A program made the translations under genes and the position numbers. Shown here one piece after another: positions 39,405 through 48,542 of a DNA stretch of 64,000 nt; the first letter of the stretch is position 1; every line of letters begins with the position of its first letter. The notes beneath the pieces were generated by a model. That model made no database searches. It saw only the letters and a program-made list of their open reading frames with translations, and was not told the origin of the DNA. The stretch comes from Pohlia nutans (Eukaryota > Streptophyta > Bryopsida > Bryales > Mniaceae), in assembly GCA_022496805.1 (NCBI GenBank), contig CM040100.1, positions 15,591,009-15,655,008 of the forward strand, written 5' to 3'.

Positions 39405-39740
39405 CTTTATAATACACTGCAATAAAAAGTCATTTGCACTAGTAAGAGGATTTTCTAGTCATCTAGATATAATTCTAAATCCAACACTTTCAAAAAGTCC
39501 AATTATGATGGCCAAGAATACTAGTGCATTCAATATACTACACAATTCAAAGTCCAGTGAGAGGTTTTATAGTAAGTAATGTTTTGTAAAACCTGCGAAT
39601 GACAGTTCCAATGAAAGAACTTCCCGCACTACAGGCCACTTCTTCGGACCCCCAAGCACTTCGCAATGGTTGCTATACAGCAAGCCTATCGATGTGCTCG
39701 AAGGACGTCAGAAATGTGATAAATGAGGCAACTTGTCCCC

Positions 39741-39748
39741 TATATATA
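39741..39748 (-). promoter_or_regulatory. TATA box of paralog 1
   Basis: TATATATA, about 340 bases upstream of the ATG and about 80 bases from motif array 4. Confidence 0.55.
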
Positions 39749-39825
39749 CCCTAAACCACTGAACCCTAAACCAACTGTCTCTGCATTGACAGCCCCCATC
39801 CAACGACCACAGCTCGTCAGCTGAC

Positions 39826-40053
39826 CCGACTGCCTCAATCCGACGGTTCTTGATTATCACTGTGGCCCGACTGCCCCTGCACCGACTGCCCCCCCCCCCC
39901 CTGACTGCCCCATCCGTCTGCCACCTCCGACTGCCCCATCCGTCTGCCACCTCCGACGGCTCCCTCCGTCTGCCACGTCCGACTGCTCCGTCCGACTGCC
40001 CAACCCGACTGCTGCATCCATCTGCCTGTACTTTACTGTCCCACCCGACTGCC
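39826..40053. promoter_or_regulatory. Motif array 4, upstream of the paralog 1 TATA box
   Basis: CCGACTGCC, CCGTCTGCC and CCGACGGCT variants on the plus strand, with a C run in the middle. Confidence 0.85.
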
Positions 40054-40428
40054 CTCGCCTGCATAGCACTTGGAAAAGTTCAGAACCCAGTACACTTCAG
40101 GAAGAAGTCAACACAATAAGAAACTTAATCCCAAAATCCGGTTGGCTACTATCTAAACTCAATTTACATTGTTTAAAGAAAATTAAATACTTCATCATGA
40201 CATCTCATACAACTTCAAAGTCTATATCGTCAAATCTATAGCACTTCCTCCTTCCTCTCCCATAGATAATTTCAAGATGTTCATGAATTAATTCTTACAT
40301 AGTAACGAACATATGATTTTCAGATATGCATAAAACACACATGCCTAATGTAGGATGTGCTTTTTCCCAAGTAACATAAATAATAGTACGTAACATGAAG
40401 GTGGAAGTCATGCATCCGAAGAGCTTAT

Positions 40429-40885
40429 ATTACCAATGGGCGCGTATTAATATTGTGGGCTCATTGGACATGATAATATGCCTTCCACGATGTTCTACCA
40501 TCATCCAAAAGCCATGCCACATGTGTTTTATATTACCAATGGGCGTATATTAATATTGTGGACTCACTAGAGATGATAATATGCCTTCCACGATGTTCTA
40601 CCATCATCCAAATGCCATGCCACATGTGTTTTATATTACCAATGGGCGTATATTAATATTGTGGACTCACTAGAGATGATAATATGCCTTCCACGATGTT
40701 CTACCATCATCCAAATGCCATGCCACATGTGTTTTATATTACCAATGGGCGTATATTAATATAATGGGCTTACTGGACATGATAATATGCCTTCCATGAT
40801 GTTCTATCATCATCCAAATGCCATGCCACATGTGTTTTATATTACCAATGGTCGTGTATTAATATTGTGGGCTCACTACTCCAAA
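40429..40885. repeat. 103 bp tandem repeat, about 4.4 copies
   Basis: Units start ATTACCAATGGGCG at 40429, 40532, 40635, 40738 and 40841, exactly 103 bases apart, with few differences. Each contains ATGCCATGCCACATGTG. Confidence 0.95.
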
Positions 40886-41285
40886 GTTTTGATAGTGTTT
40901 CGTTGGTGTGGTTCCGGATGGTTATGTCCCTTAACAAGAAAAAAGAAAAAATTAATTCATCTTTAATCCAATTTGAAAAAATCATTAAAAGCTTCTAGTA
41001 TATCTTTTGTACATGCAAGATGATTATGGATATTAAAGCCTTCAATTTTCATCTCCTATTCTGTTCTAACAAGGTTTAGGAGAATCTTGTGTAGGAGAAT
41101 CTTGTGTCGGAGAATCTTGTATAGAGAGGGAATTCATGGATTCAATTCATGGTGTTGAAAGGATAGGCCGCCGGCGATCTACTGGAGAGGGACAGCTGGA
41201 GCAGTCGAAAATCTGGGGCAGTTGGAAGTATGGACCAATGAGGAGGGGTTTACAAAGAGTATAGAAAAAAGTCAAAGGCAAACGG

Positions 41286-41443
41286 GGCAGTCGGATGGGG
41301 GCAGTCGGATGGGGGCAGTCGGGAGAGGGCAGTCGGGTGATGCAGCTCCAGATTAGAGATGAGAAGAAAGAGGGCAGATGAGGTAGTCGGAGGGGGCAGT
41401 CGGGAGAGGCAGTCGGAGGGGGCAGACGGGAGAGGCAGGCGGG
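41286..41443. promoter_or_regulatory. Motif array 5
   Basis: GGCAGTCGG with GGCAGACGG and GGCAGGCGG, inside the first clear 578 bp unit. No gene start attached. Confidence 0.8.
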
Positions 41444-41759
41444 TGGGCGGTGGGTGACTTGTTGGGCTCAAATTTCAGAATCCACCTTTGTATGAGCAAT
41501 GTTGCCCTCCGCGTGCCTCCGGATGTGGGTGTGATGGAAGTAACAAAAAACATAATTTAAGTCAATCCATCATTAATTCGGTCTGACAAAAACATTAAAA
41601 TCTCGAGGGATTAAGTTTCCTTGTGCAACGTGCCTATGGATATAAAAGTTTTAATTGTACACTTGTTATTCTCACCTGTCACTTGAGCAAGGTGTGGAGG
41701 GAGAGGGTTTGTATGGAAAAGAATTTCTGATTTTCGAATTCATGATGTTTGGAAACTCG

Positions 41760-42020
41760 GCCGTCGGAGAAATGGGACAGTCGGAAATATGGGGCAGTCG
41801 GAAATATGGGCCAATTTAGGAAGACTGGAAGAAGAGTGAAGGGCAGATGGAACAGTCGGAGTGGGGCAGACGGAGGGGAGCAGACGGAGGGGGGCAGACG
41901 AAGGGGGCAAACGGAGGGGGGCAGTCGGGATAGGGCAGTCGGGTGAGGCAGCTGAGGATTAGAGAAGAAGAGAGGGGGCAGATCAGGCAGTCGGAGGGGG
42001 CAGACGGGAGAGGCAGGCGG
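41760..42020. promoter_or_regulatory. Motif array 6
   Basis: Same motif set as array 5, inside the second 578 bp unit. Confidence 0.8.
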
Positions 42021-42235
42021 GTGGGCTGTGGGCGACATGTTGGGCTCAAATTTGAGAATCCAGCTTTGTATGTGCAATGTTTCCCTCCGCCTACCTTCGG
42101 ATGTGGGTGTGATGGAAGTAATAAAAAACATAATTTAAGTCAATCCATCATTAATTCGGTCTGACAGAAACATTAAAATCTCAAGGGATTAAGATTCCTC
42201 GTGCAACGTGCCTGTGGATACAAACAAATTTCAAA

Positions 42236-43088
42236 ATGGAGTCCCAAGACTCAACGGTTAAAGTAGTTGATTTCTGAACTCTTCATATGTGATACTTTTT
42301 AGAGAAAGGTTTCAACCAAAGCCACAATTTTTGTCCCTTCTAACCAATTTTTGTCTCTTCCAAAAGTCCCTATAAAAGTCAGAACCGTCCTTCAGCAGTT
42401 TCATGTAAGCCACAGTTTTTGTTCCTTTTAACTGGTTTGAGTCCAATGATCACAATTGTATTTTATCACTTCCATCCAAGATTAAGGATTTAAAAATTCA
42501 CAATCAAATTTAACTGTTACAACAAAAGAATGAATTCAAAAGCCATATAGGAAAGCCAATATTATTTACATCTAATTCTAAAATCCCTAAATATTGAAAT
42601 GTCATGACATTTCCTCTTAAAGCTAAAAATCAAAATTAAATATTGAATATTACTAAACCAATTAACCAAAATATCACAAGTACTTAAAAGCAATATTGTA
42701 AAATTTTATGGAATGAAATAAATTAATTGTAAAGAAATACTAAATTGGAAATGTTCAATTACAAATTGCATCCTATGTGATGAAATTTAAATAGTTGAAC
42801 GTCCTTGTGAAGTAGTAATACACTTGCAATGTCCCCAAAAAATAAATAAAAAAATAAAAAAATAAAAATAAAAATAAAATAAAATATATATATATATATA
42901 TATATTCCCTTGATTACAAAAGAAAAAAAAAGGCGCCACTAACACTGCTGGTGCAAATGGCCATCTGAAACTAGAATTAATATTTGTCGTCCATGATGTC
43001 TCCCACTTTGAAAATGGGTCATCTGAAACTAGAATTAATATTTTTCCTCCATGAGGTTTTCAACTTTGAGAAAGGGCAGCTGAAGGAG
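42236..43088. other. AT-rich spacer inside the hAT
   Basis: Contains an A/T-only stretch with (AATAAA)n and (TA)n at 42837-42905 and a duplicated phrase CATCTGAAACTAGAATTAAT (about 42962 and 43020). No gene. Confidence 0.5.
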
Positions 43089-43096
43089 ATCATGAT

Positions 43097-43155
43097 GGCA
43101 GTCGGGGCAGTCGGGGCAGACGAGGCAGTCGGATTTGGAGCACAAGGGGCAGTCA
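43097..43155. promoter_or_regulatory. Motif array 7 (short), at the 3' end of the transposase gene
   Basis: About five GGCAGTCGG/GGCAGACGA-type units just downstream of the transposase stop. Confidence 0.65.
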
Positions 43156-43188
43156 GAATGTGGACAGCAGGGGATGGCTGTGAAGATG

Positions 43189-46175
43189 TTAACCTTGAAA
43201 ATCATCATCGTTAGGTGCCTCTGCTCTTGAAGGACTACTGCCGTTTGAACTGATGTCGTCATCTGGTCCGGGTGAAACGGCACGTAAAATTAAAGCACCG
43301 TGGTTGAAAGTGACCAATTTTTTGGTAGGCCGTGACCCTGACGCGTCTCTAATTCCATTGGCATCTAACACCGGTCGCGTGTCATCATTAAGCCCCACAA
43401 AAGGCCTTGGCGCCCTACAAGAATGCCGCTTTTGGCCTCGTGCTCTAGTGTTGATGGTACCAATACCTTGGGTGGTAAGGGAATTTGGATCATCTATTGG
43501 ACTAGGGGGTTGTGTATTTTCAGCACGCAACCGTAATCTCGTATTCGGTCGTGCAATTGGAGGTCCAGTCGTTCTAGCTTGTCCGGTACGCCTAGATTGA
43601 CTGAGACTAAGAAGTGTGGCTCCAATTCCAGTAGTATGAGTCGATGATGTGTTGACAGTAAAGGGAGTATCTATTTCCATTGGTAACGGTTCACATGGTA
43701 TCTGAAGAGATGTTCCGTCGTGGGTAATGTCTTCCAAAGGTTGGATATTTTCCGTACGAGTTGAACATCCTTCGCCATGTGGCACAGTGGGTGGATGGGC
43801 TGGTACAGTAATTTCTAATGGTACAAAAACTACATTATCGCCCGTGGTAGGAGGAGAAGGAAGTGTTGCACCTATGTTGTCGTCGTTGGCGTCGTTGAAA
43901 TTATAGACATTCATCCAATCAAGCCCACCATCCAAATTGTGGCCGTCGGAGTCACCAGAGTCAGTGCTACTATTCCTAGAGGAATCGGAATTACGATCAT
44001 CGAACTGATCAAAGTCCGCCCAGTCAGGTTGTGCACCGAGGGGGTCATCGGGGTCATCGTTTGCGTCGTCATCATCAGGACCTAAACCATCGTCATTGTC
44101 ATCGGGGTTGAATTCTGGATCATCCTCAAAATCTTCATTTGCTGATTCGTCGTCAGAGTACATGTGCCGTGCGTACCATTGTGCAGGGGTTGCACCTCTT
44201 CTCCGCCGCATGAGCCTCGTGTTTGTGTATATGTAAACCAAATCTTCGGCTCTCGAATGTGTTAAACGATTTCTAACTTTGTTATGAACGAAGGAGTACA
44301 TACTCCAATTGCGTTCGCATGATGAGGCTGAGCATACTTGGGCTAATATTTGTCGTGCTATATTAGAGAGTGTCGGCGCCCCATGTCCAAAGGCATCCCA
44401 CCATTCGTGAGGAGGCAAATCGGCCCTTGCTGCTGGAGGTACTCCTTCAAATGCACCCCTACTTTCAATGAAGTCTTGGTACTCCGTTATAGCCACTAGG
44501 TAAGAGGCTTCATCGGGAGTCAAATTCCGTAATACCCGGTTCAATGCCGGCCGTGCACGGGGGTTCTCGTGAAGGGGAATTTTGCCTATCAAAAAAGGAT
44601 TGAGGAGGCCACCAGCCCAGTGGAGGTCAGTCAACATCAAACCCCAACGTGCTTCGAATGAGTCTAAAGCACGCTCTGCAAGTTCACCGTCTAAATTGAA
44701 AGGAGGGTCCGCAAATTTTTGAACGTGTTTCTGTAATTTATGCATGACTAGCCACGCCTTTTCCATCGCAGGTTGTTTTCCATCAAAAACACGTAGAACC
44801 TCCAATACAGGCGTAACCATGAACATGAAATTCTCGCAAGAATTCCAGAACCCATCCGAACGAATTGAACGCCGCACGTTTCCCACTGCTTCGTGAGCAT
44901 TGCCTCCTCTTCCACGCAATTCTATTAAATATGCACCCCATCGATCATCTATGATCATCCTCTCTAAAGCCCCCCTAACTTGAAGAAGTCTTTCAATCAT
45001 GATGAAATTGGTTGCAAAACGGGTGTCTGCTGGCATACGTAGAATGTGGTTGGGCGAGTACACTCGAAACAGAGCTTGTGGAGCATGGTGACGTCTGACA
45101 AAAACGCAAGCTTTCGAGCCTTTTTCACCAAGCTTTTAACCCATCTTTCCGAACCCCAATCTTGCAAAAGTAAGTCCATGATGTGAGCACAACATCCTTG
45201 AAAATAAAGATAAGGATGTCTTTGGGTCAATATGCGGCCCGCTGCCACCATACTGCTAGCATTGTCGGTGCAGACTTGAACCACGTTGGTGGGACCTACT
45301 CTATTGATATGTGCAAACATTTCTTCAGCAACGTAGGGTACATCTTTTTTATTGCCCGTTGTATCAATAGATCCGAGGAACGTATCACCAACGGGGCAAC
45401 ACATCAGTACATTCAAGAGGGGCCGATTCTGAACATTGTCCCATCCATCGGAACAAACCGTTACACCGTACTTGCGGATGGAATCTTTTGTTTTAGCGTT
45501 CACCTCAACCTCTATTTGTGCCCGTCTAGTCTTCAATAGAGAGGTTCGCATGGCGTAGTATGAAGGAGGTTTGTATGTCAACTTCATTGCTGCAGTTTGT
45601 TTAACAGCATTGATAAAAGACGGATGTCTCACCACGTTGAAAGGGATGTTGGCTTCATAGAACGCCGTTGACCAAATTCTATCCAATGTCAACTTTGCAG
45701 ATGACTGTAGCCCCTCTTGCATTGATAATTGACGAAGACCCCTTCCCGCAGAACTAGCTCGAACTTGTGCACTCGGAAGGAAAATTCCACCATGGGTAGA
45801 ATTTTGCGACGAAATCAATGGAGGGTTCTCATTTGCTACTTCAGTACCCTCTGCCGAACAATGATCAATCTCAGGGGGTACTAGTTCTCCAATCCGACGC
45901 TCCTCGTTACCAACATTATCAATGATCTCGAGAGGCTCGGGAAGCACTCTTCCACACCTCGCAAAGAGTGCCCTGATATTTGGTGGAACTTTGGAGCATG
46001 CTCCAACATCCGCAGAGTTTTGTCCGTCTCTATACCCCAAATGAGTAAACATCCTTTCAGCTCTGTATTGAATCTGCTTCTGGCAATACACGCATTCAAC
46101 TCTCCTAATCTTTGTACCCGGACGCACACCTAAATCCCTGAACCACTTATCCCATTCCTCTGTACGCCTCTGCAT
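43189..46175 (-). pseudogene. hAT transposase, one frameshift
   Basis: It starts at ATG 46175 (MQRRTEEWDKWFRDLG…). Order: BED-type zinc finger (CVYCQ…FTHL…GACSKVP), linker, DUF659-like RNase H core with CSDGW (first Asp) and VCTDNASSM (second Asp), a helical insertion, the hAT C-terminal dimerisation region with CERNWS (catalytic Glu) and RNRLTHSRAEDLVYIYTN, then a very acidic tail of about 250 residues. The frame changes at a run of five A (plus strand 45100-45104); the family pattern continues without loss on the other side (…RRHHAPQALF…PADTRFATNFI), so a single base is missing. This would end the protein early unless it is a sequencing error. Its product would cut and join the CAGGG ends. 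Confidence 0.9.
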
Positions 46176-46215
46176 TGCTGTCGTGAATCACCTAAACCTC
46201 TTCCAAGAAATTGAG

Positions 46216-46411
46216 CCCAACTCAATCAATGGGTCTCATGCAATAGTTCAAACAGAACTACAGTCTCAAGACAACACTATGATGAGTTGGGCAGTGAATG
46301 CTCGAAAATAAAATGTGGACCCAACTCAATCAATGGGTCTTATGCAATAGTTCAAATAGAACTACAGTCTCAAGACAACACTATGATGAGTTGGGCAGTG
46401 AATGGTGCAAA
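46216..46411. repeat. 104 bp direct duplication in the transposase leader
   Basis: CCCAACTCAATCAATGGGTC begins at 46216 and again at 46320, with the rest of the unit (…ACACTATGATGAGTTGGGCA…) nearly identical. Confidence 0.85.
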
Positions 46412-46420
46412 ATTCCTGAC

Positions 46421-46427
46421 ATTTATA
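46421..46427 (-). promoter_or_regulatory. TATA box of the transposase gene
   Basis: TATAAAT on the minus strand (context ATGTATAAATGTC), 246 bases upstream of the ATG and about 40 bases from motif array 8. Confidence 0.6.
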
Positions 46428-46468
46428 CATTTCACACGAATGGGTTAGAGGGAGGACAGTCCCGGCCT

Positions 46469-46576
46469 GGCAGACGGAAAAGGGCAGTCGGGGCAGTCGG
46501 GGCAGTCGGGACAGTCGGGGCAGTCGGGGCAGTCGGGGCAGACGGGGCAGTCGGGGCAGTCGACAAAGGCCGTCGG
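46469..46576. promoter_or_regulatory. Motif array 8, divergent promoter between transposase and small ORF
   Basis: Ten or so GGCAGTCGG units, some directly abutting (GGCAGTCGG-GGCAGTCGG), flanked by TATA boxes pointing outward on both strands. Confidence 0.87.
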
Positions 46577-46598
46577 GAAATTGGGGCTGAGAAGCTAA

Positions 46599-46605
46599 TA
46601 TAAAT
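46599..46605 (+). promoter_or_regulatory. TATA box of the small plus-strand ORF
   Basis: TATAAAT on the plus strand, 23 bases from array 8. It would start transcription near 46630. Confidence 0.55.
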
Positions 46606-46638
46606 GCATTGCAAGAGATTTTTCTTTTCATTTTTGCA

Positions 46639-46689
46639 ATGGGGAGTCGTGGGAAGTTGGAGGAGGAGGTGCAAGAGGGAGGGCTCTGA
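46639..46689 (+). CDS. Upstream ORF, 16 aa
   Basis: ATG GGG AGT … to TGA in the leader of the small ORF, 18 bases before its ATG. It may reduce or gate translation of the downstream frame. It is the first ATG after the TATA box. Confidence 0.3.
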   Translation: MGSRGKLEEEVQEGGL

Positions 46690-46707
46690 TCCTCAACGAG
46701 GAACGTG

Positions 46708-47016
46708 ATGAATGTTGAGTCTAAGGTTTCATATCGGAAACCATGGCAGCCATCTGTTAAACTACAGCATGGGAAGTTTGGACCCAAGCCACATCAATTC
46801 AAACTAGTTCCTTTCCCAATGAAGGCGTACGGTGAAAATTTCACCAGCAGTAGTACGTACAAGTCATTGCTGAAGCGACCTGTTTTGAAGAGAACAACAT
46901 TACCACCCAAGGAAAAACCCTTGAAATTTCAAGTGAACTTGAAATGCAATTGTAGTACAGAGGTGTCATGCAATCATGAGTTTGAAGAATGCAAGAACCC
47001 TGAAGAAGAAACATGA
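46708..47016 (+). CDS. Small basic protein of the hAT, 102 aa
   Basis: This is the only plus-strand cargo gene, transcribed away from the transposase. I start at ATG 46708 (MNVESKVSYRKPWQPS…). The protein is basic in its first 80 residues (…KLQHGKFGPKPHQFK…, …LLKRPVLKRTTLPPKEK…) and ends with four Cys and a His (KCNCSTEVSCNHEFEEC), a possible zinc site. I recognise no family. The TATA box, the shared array and the clean start support it as a gene; an accessory DNA-binding protein is one possibility. Confidence 0.5.
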   Translation: MNVESKVSYRKPWQPSVKLQHGKFGPKPHQFKLVPFPMKAYGENFTSSSTYKSLLKRPVLKRTTLPPKEKPLKFQVNLKCNCSTEVSCNHEFEECKNPEEET

Positions 47017-47057
47017 CAGTGAGACGTACAGAGAGAGGAGAATTTTGGACGGGGATG

Positions 47058-47290
47058 GGCAGTCGGGTGGGGGCAGATGGGACGGGGGCAGTCGGGATAG
47101 GGCAGTCGATGGGGGCAGTCGGGGCGGGCAGACGGGGAGGGGGCCGTCAGCGAGGGCAGACGGGCACTGGGCAGTCGGGTGGGGCAGATGGGGCGGGGGC
47201 AGTCGGGATGGGGCAGTCGGATGGGGGCAGTCGGGGCGGGTAGACGGGGAGGGGGCCGACGGCCTGGGCAGACGGGAAGGAGGCAGTCGG
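47058..47290. promoter_or_regulatory. Motif array 9 (right sub-terminal)
   Basis: GGCAGTCGG, GGCAGACGG and GGCCGTC variants on the plus strand, that is, the same inward-reading orientation from the right end as array 1 from the left end. Confidence 0.83.
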
Positions 47291-47542
47291 GGAGGGCAAA
47301 TGGGCAGTTCAAAGGTAAAACCATTTCACTTTACTGAAGGACCTTAATTTCACTAGAAGTCCACATCATCAAGTAGTCCACGTCAGATACTGACGTGTCG
47401 ACGTGCGGGGTAAAAGTCAAAAAAAAAATTTCCCGGTAAAAAATCGGGCCGGCATGATCCCGACACGATCCGGCATAATGCCGGCATGACATCATGTCGG
47501 CATGACACGACATTGTGCCGGGATTTCTCTCCGACACGACAC

Positions 47543-47556
47543 GATGAACAACCCTG
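47543..47556 (-). repeat. Right terminal inverted repeat of the hAT
   Basis: GATGAACAACCCTG, the exact complement of the left end. Confidence 0.93.
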
Positions 47557-47564
47557 ACAATAGC
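47557..47564. repeat. Right 8 bp target-site duplication of the hAT (ACAATAGC)
   Basis: Second copy; after it the LINE leader resumes in the same frame and the same phase of its 296 bp repeat. Confidence 0.93.
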
Positions 47565-48542
47565 GGCAGAAAAATCACAAAATTCAGTAGCGGCAGAGAA
47601 TCAAGAAATCGGAAAAATACAAACAGCGGAGGTAACAACAAGAGGAAGAGTACCCGAAGTGAAGCAGCCGGAGGATACGAAGCAAAATGCAGGAGATGCA
47701 GCAAGGGCAATAGCAGACGCGGCGGCAACAACTGCGACGACTGCGACGGAGACTGCGGGGCCGACAGCAAGCGGAGCAAACGGAGCAAGCGATCACGGCA
47801 AGTCGACAGCAAGCGGAGTCGACAGCAAGCGAGCAAGTCGACAGCAAGCGAGCAAGTCGACAGCAAGTCGACAGCAAGGAGTCGACAGCGAGCGAGTCGA
47901 CAGCAAGGAGTCGGAGCAAGCGAGTCGACAGCAAGCGGAGCAAGCGATCACGGCAGGCAGGCATGCAGGCATCATCACCAAAAAACGAGGGCAGGCAGCA
48001 TTGACACCAAAAAACGCCAGGCCAACAACGGAAATCGTAATAACAACAGAGATGCACCAAGTCGCCGAGGCTGCAGCAACGTGTTTGGAGAACTGAAGAC
48101 CAAAGGCAGAGACCACGAGAGCAAGACAAGACACCGTGAAGGTAAGGGTGAAGGCCACAGGCGCAACGTAGAAGACGTAGAAGATGGTCGCAGCAGAAGT
48201 AGAAGAAACCACGGCAAAACGGGGAGATGCGAAGGTGAGGTAAGCAACGGCAATAAGAGCAGAGGTCGCAGGGAGCAACAAGATCGAAGGACACAAGGGC
48301 AACAAGAGCAGAAGACTGAAGGCTGTGATGGAGACCGCCAGACCAGAAGCCTTGTTGTGGAGGACAACTGCGGCAACGAAGGAGCTGAAGAACGCAAAGA
48401 AGAGAGCAACAGGAGGCCTTACGAGAGAGCAGGCAACACAAGAGTGAAGAAGTGTAGAGAGTACGAAGAGCCCCAGCACCTTATAGGAGCAAGGAGAGGA
48501 GGAACGGCCAACCAAATCAGGAGAAACCCAAGGCTTCAAGCC
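47565..48542 (+). other. LINE 5' leader, part 2
   Basis: It completes the second 296 bp unit (AGCGGCAGAGAATCAAG…, GAAGTGAAGCAGCCGG at about 47657), then has GTCGACAGCAAGCGAG-type short repeats (about 47800-47950) and a purine-rich stretch. It is open in the ORF1 frame but without a Met before 48543, so I treat it as leader. Confidence 0.55.

Larger units (their letters stand above)
40886..42235. repeat. 578 bp direct repeats containing motif arrays
   Basis: The block GGATGTGGGTGTGATGGAAG … GTCAATCCATCATTAATTCG recurs at 41521 and 42099, 578 bases apart, each preceded by a GGCAGTCGG array and TGTTGGGCTCAAATTT. A third, more diverged partial copy lies upstream at about 40950-41230. I see no gene here. 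Confidence 0.85.
24191..47556. mobile_element. Giant cargo-bearing hAT transposon, 23.4 kb
   Basis: The ends are perfect 14 bp inverted repeats, CAGGGTTGTTCATC at 24191-24204 and its complement at 47543-47556, flanked by the 8 bp duplication ACAATAGC. Sub-terminal regions on both sides are rich in GTGTCGTG and ATGCCGGC-type words. Cutting it out restores both the LINE reading frame and its 296 bp tandem repeat, so both ends belong to one insertion. It encodes a hAT transposase (43189-46175), a kinase, a coiled-coil/RING gene, two paralogs of unknown function and a small ORF. Nine arrays of a 9 bp motif lie within it. It also hosts a copia element and a MITE; without those it is about 17 kb. 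Confidence 0.92.

Noticed and set aside
47502..47564. ATG-initiated start of a long frame into LINE ORF1
   Set aside because: Its first codons lie in the hAT end, so this start is an accident of the insertion.
47584..48539. Minus-strand hydrophobic frames of up to 285 codons
   Set aside because: They lie antisense to the repetitive LINE leader and have no domain pattern.
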